NCBI RefSeq assembly: GCF_014646295.1
Contig: NZ_BMNE01000002.1
Coordinates: 312,595-376,594 of the forward strand
Source of the DNA: Nocardia rhizosphaerihabitans
Lineage (GTDB): Bacteria; Actinomycetota; Actinomycetes; Mycobacteriales; Mycobacteriaceae
DNA: 64,000 nucleotides
Direction of reading: 5' to 3'
Part shown: positions 49,695 to 59,655 of the stretch, one piece after another
Position numbering within the stretch: position 1 is the stretch's first letter
Layout: each line of letters starts with the position of its first letter
The notes under the pieces: model-generated
The model's input: only the letters and a program-made list of their open reading frames with translations
Databases searched by the model: none
Told to the model about the DNA's origin: nothing
Position numbers and translations under genes: made by a program

Positions 49695-51754
49695 GCGGGG
49701 ATTCCTTCCGCGGCAGCGGTTTCGGTGGGATGGGCGATGACGCGGACCAGCACCTGGTCCAGCTTCACCTGGGCGCCCGGCTGTGCCAGGAGTTCGACGG
49801 TGCCCGCGACGGGCGCGGTGAGCGCGTGCTCCATCTTCATGGCCTCGATGACGATCACCGGGTCGCCGACCTCGACGGTCGCGCCGTCGGCGACCGGTGC
49901 GGCGATCACCGAACCCGGCATGGGACTGCGGATTTCGGCGTCACCGACGTGCGCCGCGTCGCCGCGCACGCTCGCCTCGGCGACCTCGCGCAGCACGGCG
50001 ACACCGCCGTCGCCGCTCACCCACAGCTGACCGTCGGCCTCGGCGACGCGATGCACGCGCCGGAGCCCGCCGATGGTGAGGGTGAGGCGGCCGTCGCGCA
50101 GCGCGGCCGCGAGTGCGCGGGTGTCGGACTCGTCGGTGTGCGCACCGGGCCGCGCGGTGTCATCGGTTTCCAGCCGGACGGTCGCGGATTCCGGTGTGCC
50201 CGTGATGAAGACGTGGCGGATCTGATCGCCGCCCGCGAGCCGGATCGCGGTCGGCGCCGGTGTGCCGAGCCGCCAGCCCGACGGCACCGACCACGGATCA
50301 CCGCCCGCGCTCGGCCACCGGCGCAGCCAGTGATACGCCGCGGCGGCGATGAATTCGTCGTCGGTGACGGCGGCGGGCCGGAAGTCGGCCACCCGGCGGT
50401 CCAGCAGCGCGGTGTCGAGGCGGCCTGCCTGCACGTCGTCGTCGGCGAGCAGGAAGCGCAGGAACTCGATATTGCTCGTGACGCCGAGCAGCACGGTCTG
50501 CTCGAGCGCGCGGTCCAGTGCGGCGAGCGCGTCGGCGCGCGTGGTGCCGCGGGCGATCACCTTCGACAGCATCGGGTCATAGTCGCTGCCGACCACCGTC
50601 CCCTCGGACAGGCCCGAATCCACCCGCACGCCAGGGCCGTTCGGCTCGGCGAGGGCGAGCACGGTGCCACCGGTGGGCAGGAAGCCGCGACCCGGGTCCT
50701 CGGCGTAGACGCGTGCTTCGATCGCGTGCCCGACCAGGTGGATCTCGTCCTGGGTCCGCGCCAGTTTCTGACCGGCGGCCACGCGCACCTGGCATTCCAC
50801 CAGGTCGACACCGGTGACCATCTCGGTCACCGGATGCTCCACCTGGAGCCGGGTGTTCATCTCCATGAAGAAGAACTCGTCGGGCCGGTCGGCGGAGACG
50901 ATGAACTCCACGGTGCCCGCGCCGACATAGTCGACGCTGCGCGCGGTATTGCAGGCCGCGGTGCCGATGCGGGCCCTGGTCGCGGCGTCGAGCAGCGGCG
51001 AGGGCGCTTCCTCGATCACCTTCTGATGCCTGCGCTGCAAGCTGCATTCGCGTTCGCCCAGGTGCACGACATTGCCGAACTTGTCGGCCAGGACCTGTAC
51101 CTCGATGTGGCGGGGCCGGGTGACGAACCGCTCCAGGAACAGGGTGTCGTCACCGAAGGACGCGCCCGCCTCCCGTCGCGCGCTGACCAGTGCGGCGGGC
51201 AGGTCCTCGGCCCGGTCGACCCGGCGCATGCCCTTGCCGCCGCCACCGGCCGACGGCTTCACCAGCACCGGATAGCCGACTTCGGCCGCGGCGGTGATCA
51301 ATTGCTCGTCGGTGAGGCCGGGTTCGGCGATGCCGGGAACGACCGGAACACCGAACGCGGTGACGGTCTTCTTGGCGGTGATCTTGTCGCCCATCACCTC
51401 GATCGCCTTGGCCGGCGGCCCGAGGAAGACGATGTCGGCGTCGGCCAGCGCGGCCGCGAACGCCGAATTCTCCGACAGGAAGCCATAACCGGGGTGCACG
51501 GCCTGGGCACCGGAGCGCAGGGCGGCGTCGACGACCTTCTCGATCGACAGGTAGCTCTCGCGAGCGGGCGCGGGCCCGAGGCGGACCGCCACATCGGCCT
51601 CGCGCACATGGCGAGCGTCGGCGTCGGCGTCGCTGTACACCGCGACCGAGCGAATGCCCATGGCGCGCAAGGTCTTGATGACGCGCACCGCGATCTCGCC
51701 ACGGTTGGCGACCAGGACGGTGTCGAATTCGACGGGGTGGGATTTGTTCAGCAT
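49691..51754 (-). CDS. accA1: Acyl-CoA carboxylase alpha subunit (biotin carboxylase and biotin carrier), AccA1-like
   Basis: This 687-residue protein starts with the biotin carboxylase fold ([20 protein letters not shown]), has the ATP-grasp motif [13 protein letters not shown], and ends with the biotinyl domain [11 protein letters not shown], whose Lys carries biotin. With the beta subunit encoded just before it, it probably forms 3-methylcrotonyl-CoA carboxylase. The ATG at 51754 lies five bases after the beta-subunit stop; the frame runs further upstream only as a shadow of that gene. Confidence 0.94.
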   Translation of the reverse strand: MLNKSHPVEFDTVLVANRGEIAVRVIKTLRAMGIRSVAVYSDADADARHVREADVAVRLGPAPARESYLSIEKVVDAALRSGAQAVHPGYGFLSENSAFAAALADADIVFLGPPAKAIEVMGDKITAKKTVTAFGVPVVPGIAEPGLTDEQLITAAAEVGYPVLVKPSAGGGGKGMRRVDRAEDLPAALVSARREAGASFGDDTLFLERFVTRPRHIEVQVLADKFGNVVHLGERECSLQRRHQKVIEEAPSPLLDAATRARIGTAACNTARSVDYVGAGTVEFIVSADRPDEFFFMEMNTRLQVEHPVTEMVTGVDLVECQVRVAAGQKLARTQDEIHLVGHAIEARVYAEDPGRGFLPTGGTVLALAEPNGPGVRVDSGLSEGTVVGSDYDPMLSKVIARGTTRADALAALDRALEQTVLLGVTSNIEFLRFLLADDDVQAGRLDTALLDRRVADFRPAAVTDDEFIAAAAYHWLRRWPSAGGDPWSVPSGWRLGTPAPTAIRLAGGDQIRHVFITGTPESATVRLETDDTARPGAHTDESDTRALAAALRDGRLTLTIGGLRRVHRVAEADGQLWVSGDGGVAVLREVAEASVRGDAAHVGDAEIRSPMPGSVIAAPVADGATVEVGDPVIVIEAMKMEHALTAPVAGTVELLAQPGAQVKLDQVLVRVIAHPTETAAAEGIPA

Positions 51755-51759
51755 GTCTC

Positions 51760-53367
<1,608 letters not shown>

Positions 53368-53386
53368 CACGCCATCCTGCCATCCG

Positions 53387-53419
53387 GTTAATCGCCAATA
53401 ACTGAAATTCAGGTTAATC
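53387..53419. promoter_or_regulatory. Candidate operator between the leucine operon and its TetR gene
   Basis: GGTTAATC occurs twice (53387-53394 and 53412-53419), and TAACTGAAATTCAGGTTA (53399-53416) is an imperfect palindrome. An inverted CTAACC follows at 53424-53429. This AT-rich patch in a GC-rich intergenic region suits a TetR site. Confidence 0.5.
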
Positions 53420-53462
53420 TTGACTAACCAAGTTGTCCAGACCCGGTGGAAGGGAGTCGAGG

Positions 53463-54170
53463 TTGGCCACGCTCGAGCCCGCCCCGGTGACCCGGCGCGA
53501 ATTGATGAAAGCCCAGCGTCGGGAGCAGTTGCTCGACGCGGGCGCCCGGCTGATCGCCGATCGCGGATTCTTCGGCGTCCGCCTCGACGACCTCGGCGCG
53601 GCGGTCGGCATCAGCGGTCCGGCCGTCTACCGGCACTTCGCGAACAAGGAGGCGCTGCTGGTCGAGCTCCTGGTCGGCGTCAGTGAGCGATTGCTCGCGG
53701 GCGGGCGCGCGGTCGTGGCCGCGGCGTCATCCCCGGCCGAGGCGCTGGAAGGCCTTGTCGATTTCCACCTCGACTTCGCCTTCGACGACCCCGAGCTCAT
53801 CCGCATCCAGGACCGCGATCTCGACAATGTCCCCGCCGCCGACCGCCGCACCCTGCGCCGGACCCAGCGCCAGTACGTCGAGGTGTGGGTGCAGGTTCTG
53901 CGTGAGGTGCACCCCGGCCTCGCCGAGGAAACCGCCCGCGTCCAGGCACACGCCGCCTTCGGCCTGATCAACTCCACCCCGCACAGCGCCACCCCGGCCA
54001 TCGCGACGAGGGCCCGTCCGGTGCTGCGGCAGATGGCGCTCGCGGCATTGTCGGAGTCGCCCCAGGCGGTGTCGCGGATTCAGCCTGCCCGCAAGCGCAA
54101 ACAGCCGGTGCCGGAACCGGCTGGTGGCAACGGGACCGTCACCGACCTGGCCGACGATCAGCGCCGTTGA
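53463..54170 (+). CDS. TetR family regulator of the leucine-degradation operon (probable)
   Basis: This 235-residue protein has a TetR helix-turn-helix ([20 protein letters not shown], then [19 protein letters not shown]) and a SACE-like C-terminal domain, ending in a basic, disordered tail. It is divergent from the carboxylase operon with repeats in between, the usual layout for a local repressor sensing a pathway CoA thioester. The TTG at 53463 follows AAGGGAG; TTG 53433 and GTG 53487 are alternatives. Confidence 0.85.
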   Translation: MATLEPAPVTRRELMKAQRREQLLDAGARLIADRGFFGVRLDDLGAAVGISGPAVYRHFANKEALLVELLVGVSERLLAGGRAVVAAASSPAEALEGLVDFHLDFAFDDPELIRIQDRDLDNVPAADRRTLRRTQRQYVEVWVQVLREVHPGLAEETARVQAHAAFGLINSTPHSATPAIATRARPVLRQMALAALSESPQAVSRIQPARKRKQPVPEPAGGNGTVTDLADDQRR

Positions 54171-54183
54171 CCGGATCCGGCTC

Positions 54184-54564
54184 TCAGTTCAGTTGACTCA
54201 CAAGCCAGCTGGGGCCGACGGTCTCGGCGCCGAGCGCCTGGACGCGGGAACGGAGTTCGCGGTCCGCGGTGACGACGGTGATATGGCCGGTCGCCTCGGA
54301 CACCACGTCGAGGATCTTGTCGTCGCCTGAGCGTTCGGCCAGGACGATCGTCATTCGTGACGCTGTGGGTTCGTCCGCGGCGGCTTTGGCCGCGCCCTCC
54401 AGGACGACGGCCACGTCGGTCGATTCCGGCAGCCGGGTGGTCAGCTCGGCGATCTCCGACAGCAGACGCCGGGCGGCGCCCGCCCGGTCCCGCCACCAGC
54501 CGTCGGCCCGGGAACCGACGACATTGGCCGCGTCGACCACGATCAGCTGTCTCGGATCGCTCAT
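54184..54564 (-). CDS. NYN/PIN-like RNase domain protein
   Basis: This 126-residue protein resembles the YacP/NYN ribonuclease fold. It has an N-terminal LIVVDAANVVGSRADGWWRD, then GDDKILDV and VVTADRELRSRVQALGAE, giving the acidic residues expected to bind metal. NYN domains cleave structured RNA. The gene stands alone and its target is unknown. Confidence 0.8.
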   Translation of the reverse strand: MSDPRQLIVVDAANVVGSRADGWWRDRAGAARRLLSEIAELTTRLPESTDVAVVLEGAAKAAADEPTASRMTIVLAERSGDDKILDVVSEATGHITVVTADRELRSRVQALGAETVGPSWLVSQLN

Positions 54565-54602
54565 CGGTCCAGTCTGCCCTGGCCTGCTGGTGGACGCGCC
54601 GG

Positions 54603-55313
54603 TCAGGCGTGGGCAGGCACGTCGAGGGTGGTCAGCAGGCCGTCGGTCATCCGGTAGACCGCGTCCATGCGGTGCAGGTGGGTGGGATCGTGGGTGACCA
54701 GGATCGTCGCGGCCCTGTGTTCGCGGGCGATGGCGGTGATCAGGTCGAGGACGGCCGCGCCGCGTTCGGAGTCCAGCGCGCTGGTCGGCTCGTCGACGAC
54801 GAGCAGAGCCGGGTCGTTCATCAGCGCGCGGGCGATATTGACGCGCTGGCGCTGTCCGCCGGAGAGCTGGGCCGGGCGCTTGCCCGCGTGTTCGGACAGG
54901 CCGACAGCGTCGAGCAGTTCCTTGGCGCGGGATCTGGTTTCGCTGCGTCCAGCCCGTGGCTTACCGCCGAGATGGGCGGTGACCTCCAGTTGTTCGAGTG
55001 CCGTCAGCGCCGGAATGAGGTTCGGCTGCTGGAAGACGATGCCCATCGCGGTGCGGCGGACCGCGGACGCGGCGCGCCTGCTCAGCGTCGCGAGATCGGT
55101 GCTGCCCGCGTCGGTGTCGAGGACGACGGCGCCCGAGTCCGGCCGGATCAGCGTCGCCGCCACGGCGAGCAGACTCGACTTGCCCGACCCGGACGGGCCG
55201 GTGACCGCGGCGATCGTGCCGCCGGGAACGCGCAGGGACACCCGGTCGAGGGCGGTGAGCCTGCCCGCGCCGTCGGGGTAGGTGAGGGTGACATCGGTGA
55301 GGGTCAGTGCCAT
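54603..55313 (-). CDS. ABC transporter ATP-binding protein (MacB/LolD type)
   Basis: This 236-residue ATPase has Walker A GPSGSGKSSLL, Q-loop QQPNLIPAL, signature LSGGQRQRVNIARAL, Walker B LLVVDEPTSALD and the switch His in VTHD. It lies 11 bp after the permease gene and forms one operon with it. Such pairs act on lipoproteins, antimicrobial peptides or cell-wall stress rather than classical import. The divergent two-component system may regulate it. Confidence 0.93.
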   Translation of the reverse strand: MALTLTDVTLTYPDGAGRLTALDRVSLRVPGGTIAAVTGPSGSGKSSLLAVAATLIRPDSGAVVLDTDAGSTDLATLSRRAASAVRRTAMGIVFQQPNLIPALTALEQLEVTAHLGGKPRAGRSETRSRAKELLDAVGLSEHAGKRPAQLSGGQRQRVNIARALMNDPALLVVDEPTSALDSERGAAVLDLITAIAREHRAATILVTHDPTHLHRMDAVYRMTDGLLTTLDVPAHA

Positions 55314-55324
55314 GGGGGAGTCCT

Positions 55325-56377
55325 TCAGCGGGTCGCGCCGAGCGCGGTCAGCGGATCGGTGGTGAACAGGAAGCGCAGGGCGACCGCGGCGCCGGCGAGG
55401 CCGAGCACGATCAAGGCCAGCGCGGGCACCAGGGTGGTCGACAGCGAGAGCACGAACGGCATGGCGTCGCCGAGGAACAGCGAGGCCACCGCAGTGATGC
55501 CGAGACCGATCGTGACGCCGGTGACCAGCACGATCGCCGCCTGCGCCAGCGCGTCGAGGGCCAGCGAACCGGTGGTCGCGCCGAGTGCCTTCAAGGTGGC
55601 GATATCGGGCTGGCGCTGCACGGTCCACACCGTGAAGAAGGCGCCGATGACCAGCGCGGAGATCGCGAAGAGCAAGACGGTCATCAGGGTGAGCGAGCTG
55701 TTCTCGGCCTGGTAGGAGCCGATCGCCGCAACGGCGTCCCGCGCGGGCACCGTGCGTGTTCCGGCTTCGGCGTCGAAGTCGTCGCGCGGTGCGTTGCCGG
55801 TCACCGCGAGCACGGTCGCCGCGCCCGAGCGTGGGCTCGCGGCCTGCCAATCCCGCATGCTGGTCCAGATGACCGGGGTGTGGCTGTACCACTCGTCGCC
55901 CGCGACGTCGGCCACGGTGAACTCGTGGCCCGCGAGCACTATGGTGTCGCCGGTCTTCGCGGCGAGCTCCCTGGCCGCGGCCGAGCTCAGCACAACTGCT
56001 CCCGGAGCGGTAGCAGGGTGATTGCCGAACGCCGACGGGTCACCGCCGAACAACGCTACTTGTTCCGGGCTGGCGCCCGCATGCTCGGCGCGGGCGCGGG
56101 AGATGCCGATCGGGGTGGCGGTGATCCCACCGGCCGACTGCCACTGCGCCACCTGCTGCTCGGTGAGCACCGACGAGTCGAAGGACGGATCAGCGCCCGT
56201 CTCGGCGAAAACCACATGGTCGGCGCGAATGCCCTGGACCGCCGAGACGTTCTGATGCGCCAGCCCGGCGGTGAGGCCGCTGAGGAAACTGACCAGCACC
56301 GCCACCAGCAAGACGACGGTGGTGATGAGCAGGAAGCGGCCGCGGGCGGCGCGCAGATCTCGGAGTGCGACGAACAT
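55325..56377 (-). CDS. ABC transporter permease, FtsX/MacB family
   Basis: This 350-residue protein has one N-terminal membrane helix (FLLITTVVLLVAVLVSFLSG), a large extracytoplasmic domain of about 200 residues and three C-terminal helices (TVLLFAISALVIGAFFTVWT onward). That is the FtsX/MacB four-helix plan. It is the first gene of the operon with its ATPase. The divergent histidine kinase starts 130 bp away. Confidence 0.92.
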   Translation of the reverse strand: MFVALRDLRAARGRFLLITTVVLLVAVLVSFLSGLTAGLAHQNVSAVQGIRADHVVFAETGADPSFDSSVLTEQQVAQWQSAGGITATPIGISRARAEHAGASPEQVALFGGDPSAFGNHPATAPGAVVLSSAAARELAAKTGDTIVLAGHEFTVADVAGDEWYSHTPVIWTSMRDWQAASPRSGAATVLAVTGNAPRDDFDAEAGTRTVPARDAVAAIGSYQAENSSLTLMTVLLFAISALVIGAFFTVWTVQRQPDIATLKALGATTGSLALDALAQAAIVLVTGVTIGLGITAVASLFLGDAMPFVLSLSTTLVPALALIVLGLAGAAVALRFLFTTDPLTALGATR

Positions 56378-56506
56378 GCCTCCACTCTCGCCGCGCTCAG
56401 CCGCCGCGCCATCGCACCGGCGCACGAAACGCCTTCCTTCCAAGGTCTGCCCGCGTTTACACCTTTCGATGGATGCCGGGCCGGTTGCCGCACATAAGCT
56501 GGTCGG

Positions 56507-57691
56507 GTGCACTCGTCCCCGCTGACCCCGGTGGTCACCACGCTGCGGCTCGGCCTGCATGTGCTGGTGACGGTGCTGGCCGTGGTGGTCGCGGTGCGGG
56601 CGCTGTTGCCCGGCGGCGGTGGGCACGGTACGTGGGTGATCGTCCTGACGGTGGTGTGGCTGGTCGTCTACTTCGCGGGCACCGAGCTGCCGCGGCGATC
56701 TGGGGATCGGATTGCCTCGGGCGCTCCGGCATCGGTGTGGCTGGCCACGCTCACCGTGCTGTGGCTGGCGTTGCTCGGGCTCACTCCGGACGCGGTATAT
56801 CTCGCCTTCGGGTTGTTCTTCGTCTACCTGCATCTGCTGCCGCGACCGTGGAATCTGGTCGCGGTGGTGCTGGCCACGGCCGTCGGGGTCGTCGGATTCG
56901 CGGCGCACCGTGGCTGGTCGGTGGCGGCGGTGGTCGGGCCGGTGCTCGGCGCACTGGTCGCCATCGGCATCGGGCTCGGCTACCAGGCGCTGTACCGCGA
57001 AGCGGTGGAACGGGAGCGACTGATCCACGAACTGCTCGACACCAGAGCGGTTCTCGCCGAACAGGAGCGCACAGCGGGTAAGCTCGCCGAACGCGAGCGA
57101 CTGGCCAAGGAGATCCACGACACCGTCGCCCAGGGGCTGAGCAGTATCCAGCTCCTGCTGCACGCCGCCGAACAGGCGGCACCGGATCATCCAGCGCTGG
57201 ATCGCATTCGGCTCGCCCGCGAGACCGCCGCCGAGGATCTGGCCGAAACCCGCCGGCTCATCGACGAATTGTCGCCTGCCGCGCTGGACGGGCAGTCCCT
57301 GGCCGAAGCGCTGGAACGGATCTGTGAGCGCGCGCAATCGCCGTCGCTGTCGGCCCAGCTGCTGGTCGAAGGAGATCCGGAGCGGTTGCCGATGCCGGTG
57401 GAGGCGGCGCTGGTGCGGATCGCGCAGAGCGCGGTCGCCAATGTCGTCCAGCACGCCCAGGCCGCGCGGATGCGGGTCACCCTCACCTACGACGACACCG
57501 ACGTGCACCTCGACATCGTCGACGACGGCATCGGCATCGCGCCGGACATCCTGCGCGGGCCGCGATCCGGTGCGTTCGGCCTGGCCGCCATGCGCAGTCG
57601 CGTCGAACAGCAGGGTGGTGCGATGACGATCGAATCCGAACCCGGCCACACCGCCGTCACCGTCTCCTTCCCGCTGGGAGCGGTCTCGTGA
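56507..57691 (+). CDS. Sensor histidine kinase, NarL/DesK type
   Basis: This 394-residue protein has about five N-terminal membrane helices (up to residue 160), a coiled-coil linker and the HisKA_3 box ERERLAKEIHDTVAQGLSSI with the phosphorylated His. A HATPase domain follows (SAVANVVQHAQAARMRV, DDGIGI, GLAAMRSRVEQQGG). It phosphorylates the response regulator whose GTG overlaps its stop. Being divergent from the ABC pair, it probably senses envelope stress and switches that transporter. Confidence 0.93.
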   Translation: MHSSPLTPVVTTLRLGLHVLVTVLAVVVAVRALLPGGGGHGTWVIVLTVVWLVVYFAGTELPRRSGDRIASGAPASVWLATLTVLWLALLGLTPDAVYLAFGLFFVYLHLLPRPWNLVAVVLATAVGVVGFAAHRGWSVAAVVGPVLGALVAIGIGLGYQALYREAVERERLIHELLDTRAVLAEQERTAGKLAERERLAKEIHDTVAQGLSSIQLLLHAAEQAAPDHPALDRIRLARETAAEDLAETRRLIDELSPAALDGQSLAEALERICERAQSPSLSAQLLVEGDPERLPMPVEAALVRIAQSAVANVVQHAQAARMRVTLTYDDTDVHLDIVDDGIGIAPDILRGPRSGAFGLAAMRSRVEQQGGAMTIESEPGHTAVTVSFPLGAVS

Positions 57692-58305
57692 TCCGGCTGC
57701 TGCTCGCCGACGATCACGCCATCGTGCGGGCCGGTCTGCGTGCCCTGCTGGAGGCGGCCGACGACATCACCGTCGTCGGCGATGTCGCCGATGCCGATGC
57801 GGCCGTTGCCTTCTGCGCCGCCGACCCCGTCGACCTGGTGCTGATGGACCTGCGCTTCGGCGACGGCCGCTCCGGCGCCTCCGCCACCGCCGGCCTGCGC
57901 GCCCTGCCCGCTCCGCCCAACGTCCTGGTGGTCACCAACTACGACACCGACGCCGACATCCTCGGCGCGATCGAAGCGGGCGCCGTCGGCTACCTCCTCA
58001 AGGACACCCCGCCCACCGAACTCCTCGCCGCCGTCCGCGCCGCCGCCGCGGGGGAGAGCGTCCTCTCACCGACCGTGGCCTCCCGCCTGATGACCCGGGT
58101 CCGCCGCGCCGACACCACCCTCAGCCCCCGCGAGGTCGAGGTACTGCGCCTGGTCGCCGCGGGCCTGTCGAACCGCGAGATCGCCAAGCAACTGTTCCTC
58201 AGCGAGACGACCGTGAAGTCCCACCTGGTCCACATCTACGCCAAACTCGGCGTGAAATCCCGAACCTCGGCGGTCGCGACCGCGCGCGAGCAAGGCGCGA
58301 TCTGA
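57688..58305 (+). CDS. LuxR-type response regulator (NarL family)
   Basis: This 205-residue protein has a receiver domain (IRLLLADDHAIVRAGLRALL, phospho-acceptor in LVLMDLRFGD, Lys in GYLLKDT) and a LuxR helix-turn-helix (SPREVEVLRLVAAGLSNREI, then SETTVKSHLVHIYAKLGV). It is the partner of the upstream kinase, with a GTGA overlap between the genes. Confidence 0.95.
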   Translation: MIRLLLADDHAIVRAGLRALLEAADDITVVGDVADADAAVAFCAADPVDLVLMDLRFGDGRSGASATAGLRALPAPPNVLVVTNYDTDADILGAIEAGAVGYLLKDTPPTELLAAVRAAAAGESVLSPTVASRLMTRVRRADTTLSPREVEVLRLVAAGLSNREIAKQLFLSETTVKSHLVHIYAKLGVKSRTSAVATAREQGAI

Positions 58306-58348
58306 GTCGTGACGCCTGATCGGGCGGTGGCCCGCCTACGCTGAACCC

Positions 58349-58774
58349 ATGGCCTCACTCGCTGATCCCCAGGTGCGCGAATTCCTCTCCCACGGAACAC
58401 GAACGGGCAAGGTGGCGTTCACCGGTGCCGACGGACGTCCGCTGGTCACGCCGGTCTGGTTCATCGTCGAAGGGGATGAGCTGGTCTTCAATACCGGAAA
58501 GAACACCGCCAAGGGGCGGGCGTTCGCGCGGGATCCCCGGGTTGCCCTGTGTGTCGATCTCGAGGAGCCGCCGTACGCGCTGGTGGAGGTGCAGGGGACG
58601 GTGACGTTGTCCGAGGATCTCGACGAGCTTGTCCGGACCGCGACCGAGATCGCCGCACGCTATATGGGGCAGGACAAGGCCGCGGAGTTCGGCAAGCGCA
58701 ACGGTGTGGCGGGTGAGCTTGTCGTGCGGGTTCGGCCGACCAAGGTCATCGCCCACTTCCAGGTGACGGCGTAG
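58349..58774 (+). CDS. PPOX-class F420-dependent oxidoreductase
   Basis: This 141-residue split-barrel protein contains FTGADGRPLVTPVWFIVEGD, NTGKNTAKGRAFARDPRVAL and a C-terminal VRPTKVIAHF. This is the actinobacterial subfamily named PPOX class F420-dependent oxidoreductase. It is a second member in this window and only distantly similar to the one at 2629-3057. It overlaps the convergent DUF3105 gene by 29 bp. Confidence 0.85.
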   Translation: MASLADPQVREFLSHGTRTGKVAFTGADGRPLVTPVWFIVEGDELVFNTGKNTAKGRAFARDPRVALCVDLEEPPYALVEVQGTVTLSEDLDELVRTATEIAARYMGQDKAAEFGKRNGVAGELVVRVRPTKVIAHFQVTA

Positions 58775-59489
58775 GCAGGTCGGGGGTCGCCGCGCCGTCG
58801 CTGTTCGGGTCCACGGCGCCGGGGCCGGGGGCGGTGGGGTCGAACGGCGGTGGGTTGGTGCGGTCGAACAGGGGTGACGAGCAGGTCGCCCCGGGTTCCG
58901 GTGTGGTGTAGGGGTTTTCGCGCAGGGCGACGATGAACTGGTCGATCCGCGGGTCGTCGGCGCTGTCGAGTTTCAGTTGGTGGCCCCACGATTGCAGGGA
59001 GATCGGGTCGTCCATGCCGGGAATCGGCGACATCACGGTGTACGGCCTGTCCTGGACGCGCGCGGCGAGCGCGGTGCGGTCCTCGACGTTCACCTTGTCC
59101 GGGTTGTAGGCGATCCACACGGCGCCGTGTTCCAGGGAGTGCACCATGTTCTCGGTGCGGACGCCCTTGTCGTACACGACGCCGTCGCAGGCCGCCCACC
59201 TGCTGTCGTGTGGTCCGCCCAGCGGCGGGATCGCGGGGTAGGCGACCCGCTGGGTGCTGGTCACGTGCAGGCCGGGCGGGAACTCGGTGATCACGATGCC
59301 GGGGATCTCGCGGGCCGGATCCTGGTTGTCCGCGGTCGGCACGAAGGAGTCCATCGAGGCGGTGGCGGTGCCGTCGATCTTGTCGTCCGTCGTGCAGCCT
59401 GCGGCGAAGAGCGCAGCGGTGGCAACCGCGAAACCCGCTGCGGCGGTGCGTGTGCGCCGCGCACTGCTCGTCGTGTTCGAATCCCGCAC
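58746..59489 (-). CDS. DUF3105 lipoprotein
   Basis: This 247-residue protein has a lipoprotein signal (RRTRTAAAGFAVATAALFAAGC). DUF3105 follows, with the conserved NMVHSLEHGAVWIAYNPD and MSPIPGMDDPISLQSWGHQL. DUF3105 proteins are exported in actinobacteria and of unknown function; the conserved His residues suggest metal binding. The GTG at 59489 follows AGGGGA and begins six to ten residues before the signal, so I prefer it to the longer frame. The C-terminus is Pro-rich. Confidence 0.87.
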   Translation of the reverse strand: MRDSNTTSSARRTRTAAAGFAVATAALFAAGCTTDDKIDGTATASMDSFVPTADNQDPAREIPGIVITEFPPGLHVTSTQRVAYPAIPPLGGPHDSRWAACDGVVYDKGVRTENMVHSLEHGAVWIAYNPDKVNVEDRTALAARVQDRPYTVMSPIPGMDDPISLQSWGHQLKLDSADDPRIDQFIVALRENPYTTPEPGATCSSPLFDRTNPPPFDPTAPGPGAVDPNSDGAATPDLPTPSPGSGR

Positions 59490-59655
59490 CGCGTCCCCTG
59501 TCGTCGAGCCGGCATACGCCGACGGATCCGAACATACTTGCCTGCCGCTCGCGCCACCGTTCTCGGATGCGCGTCGCTGCTGAGTTGAGGCCTCAACCAC
59601 CGCTACCGTTTCGTCAAGTTTCGTAGGCAACGACGCTGGCGAACGGAGCTCTGGC

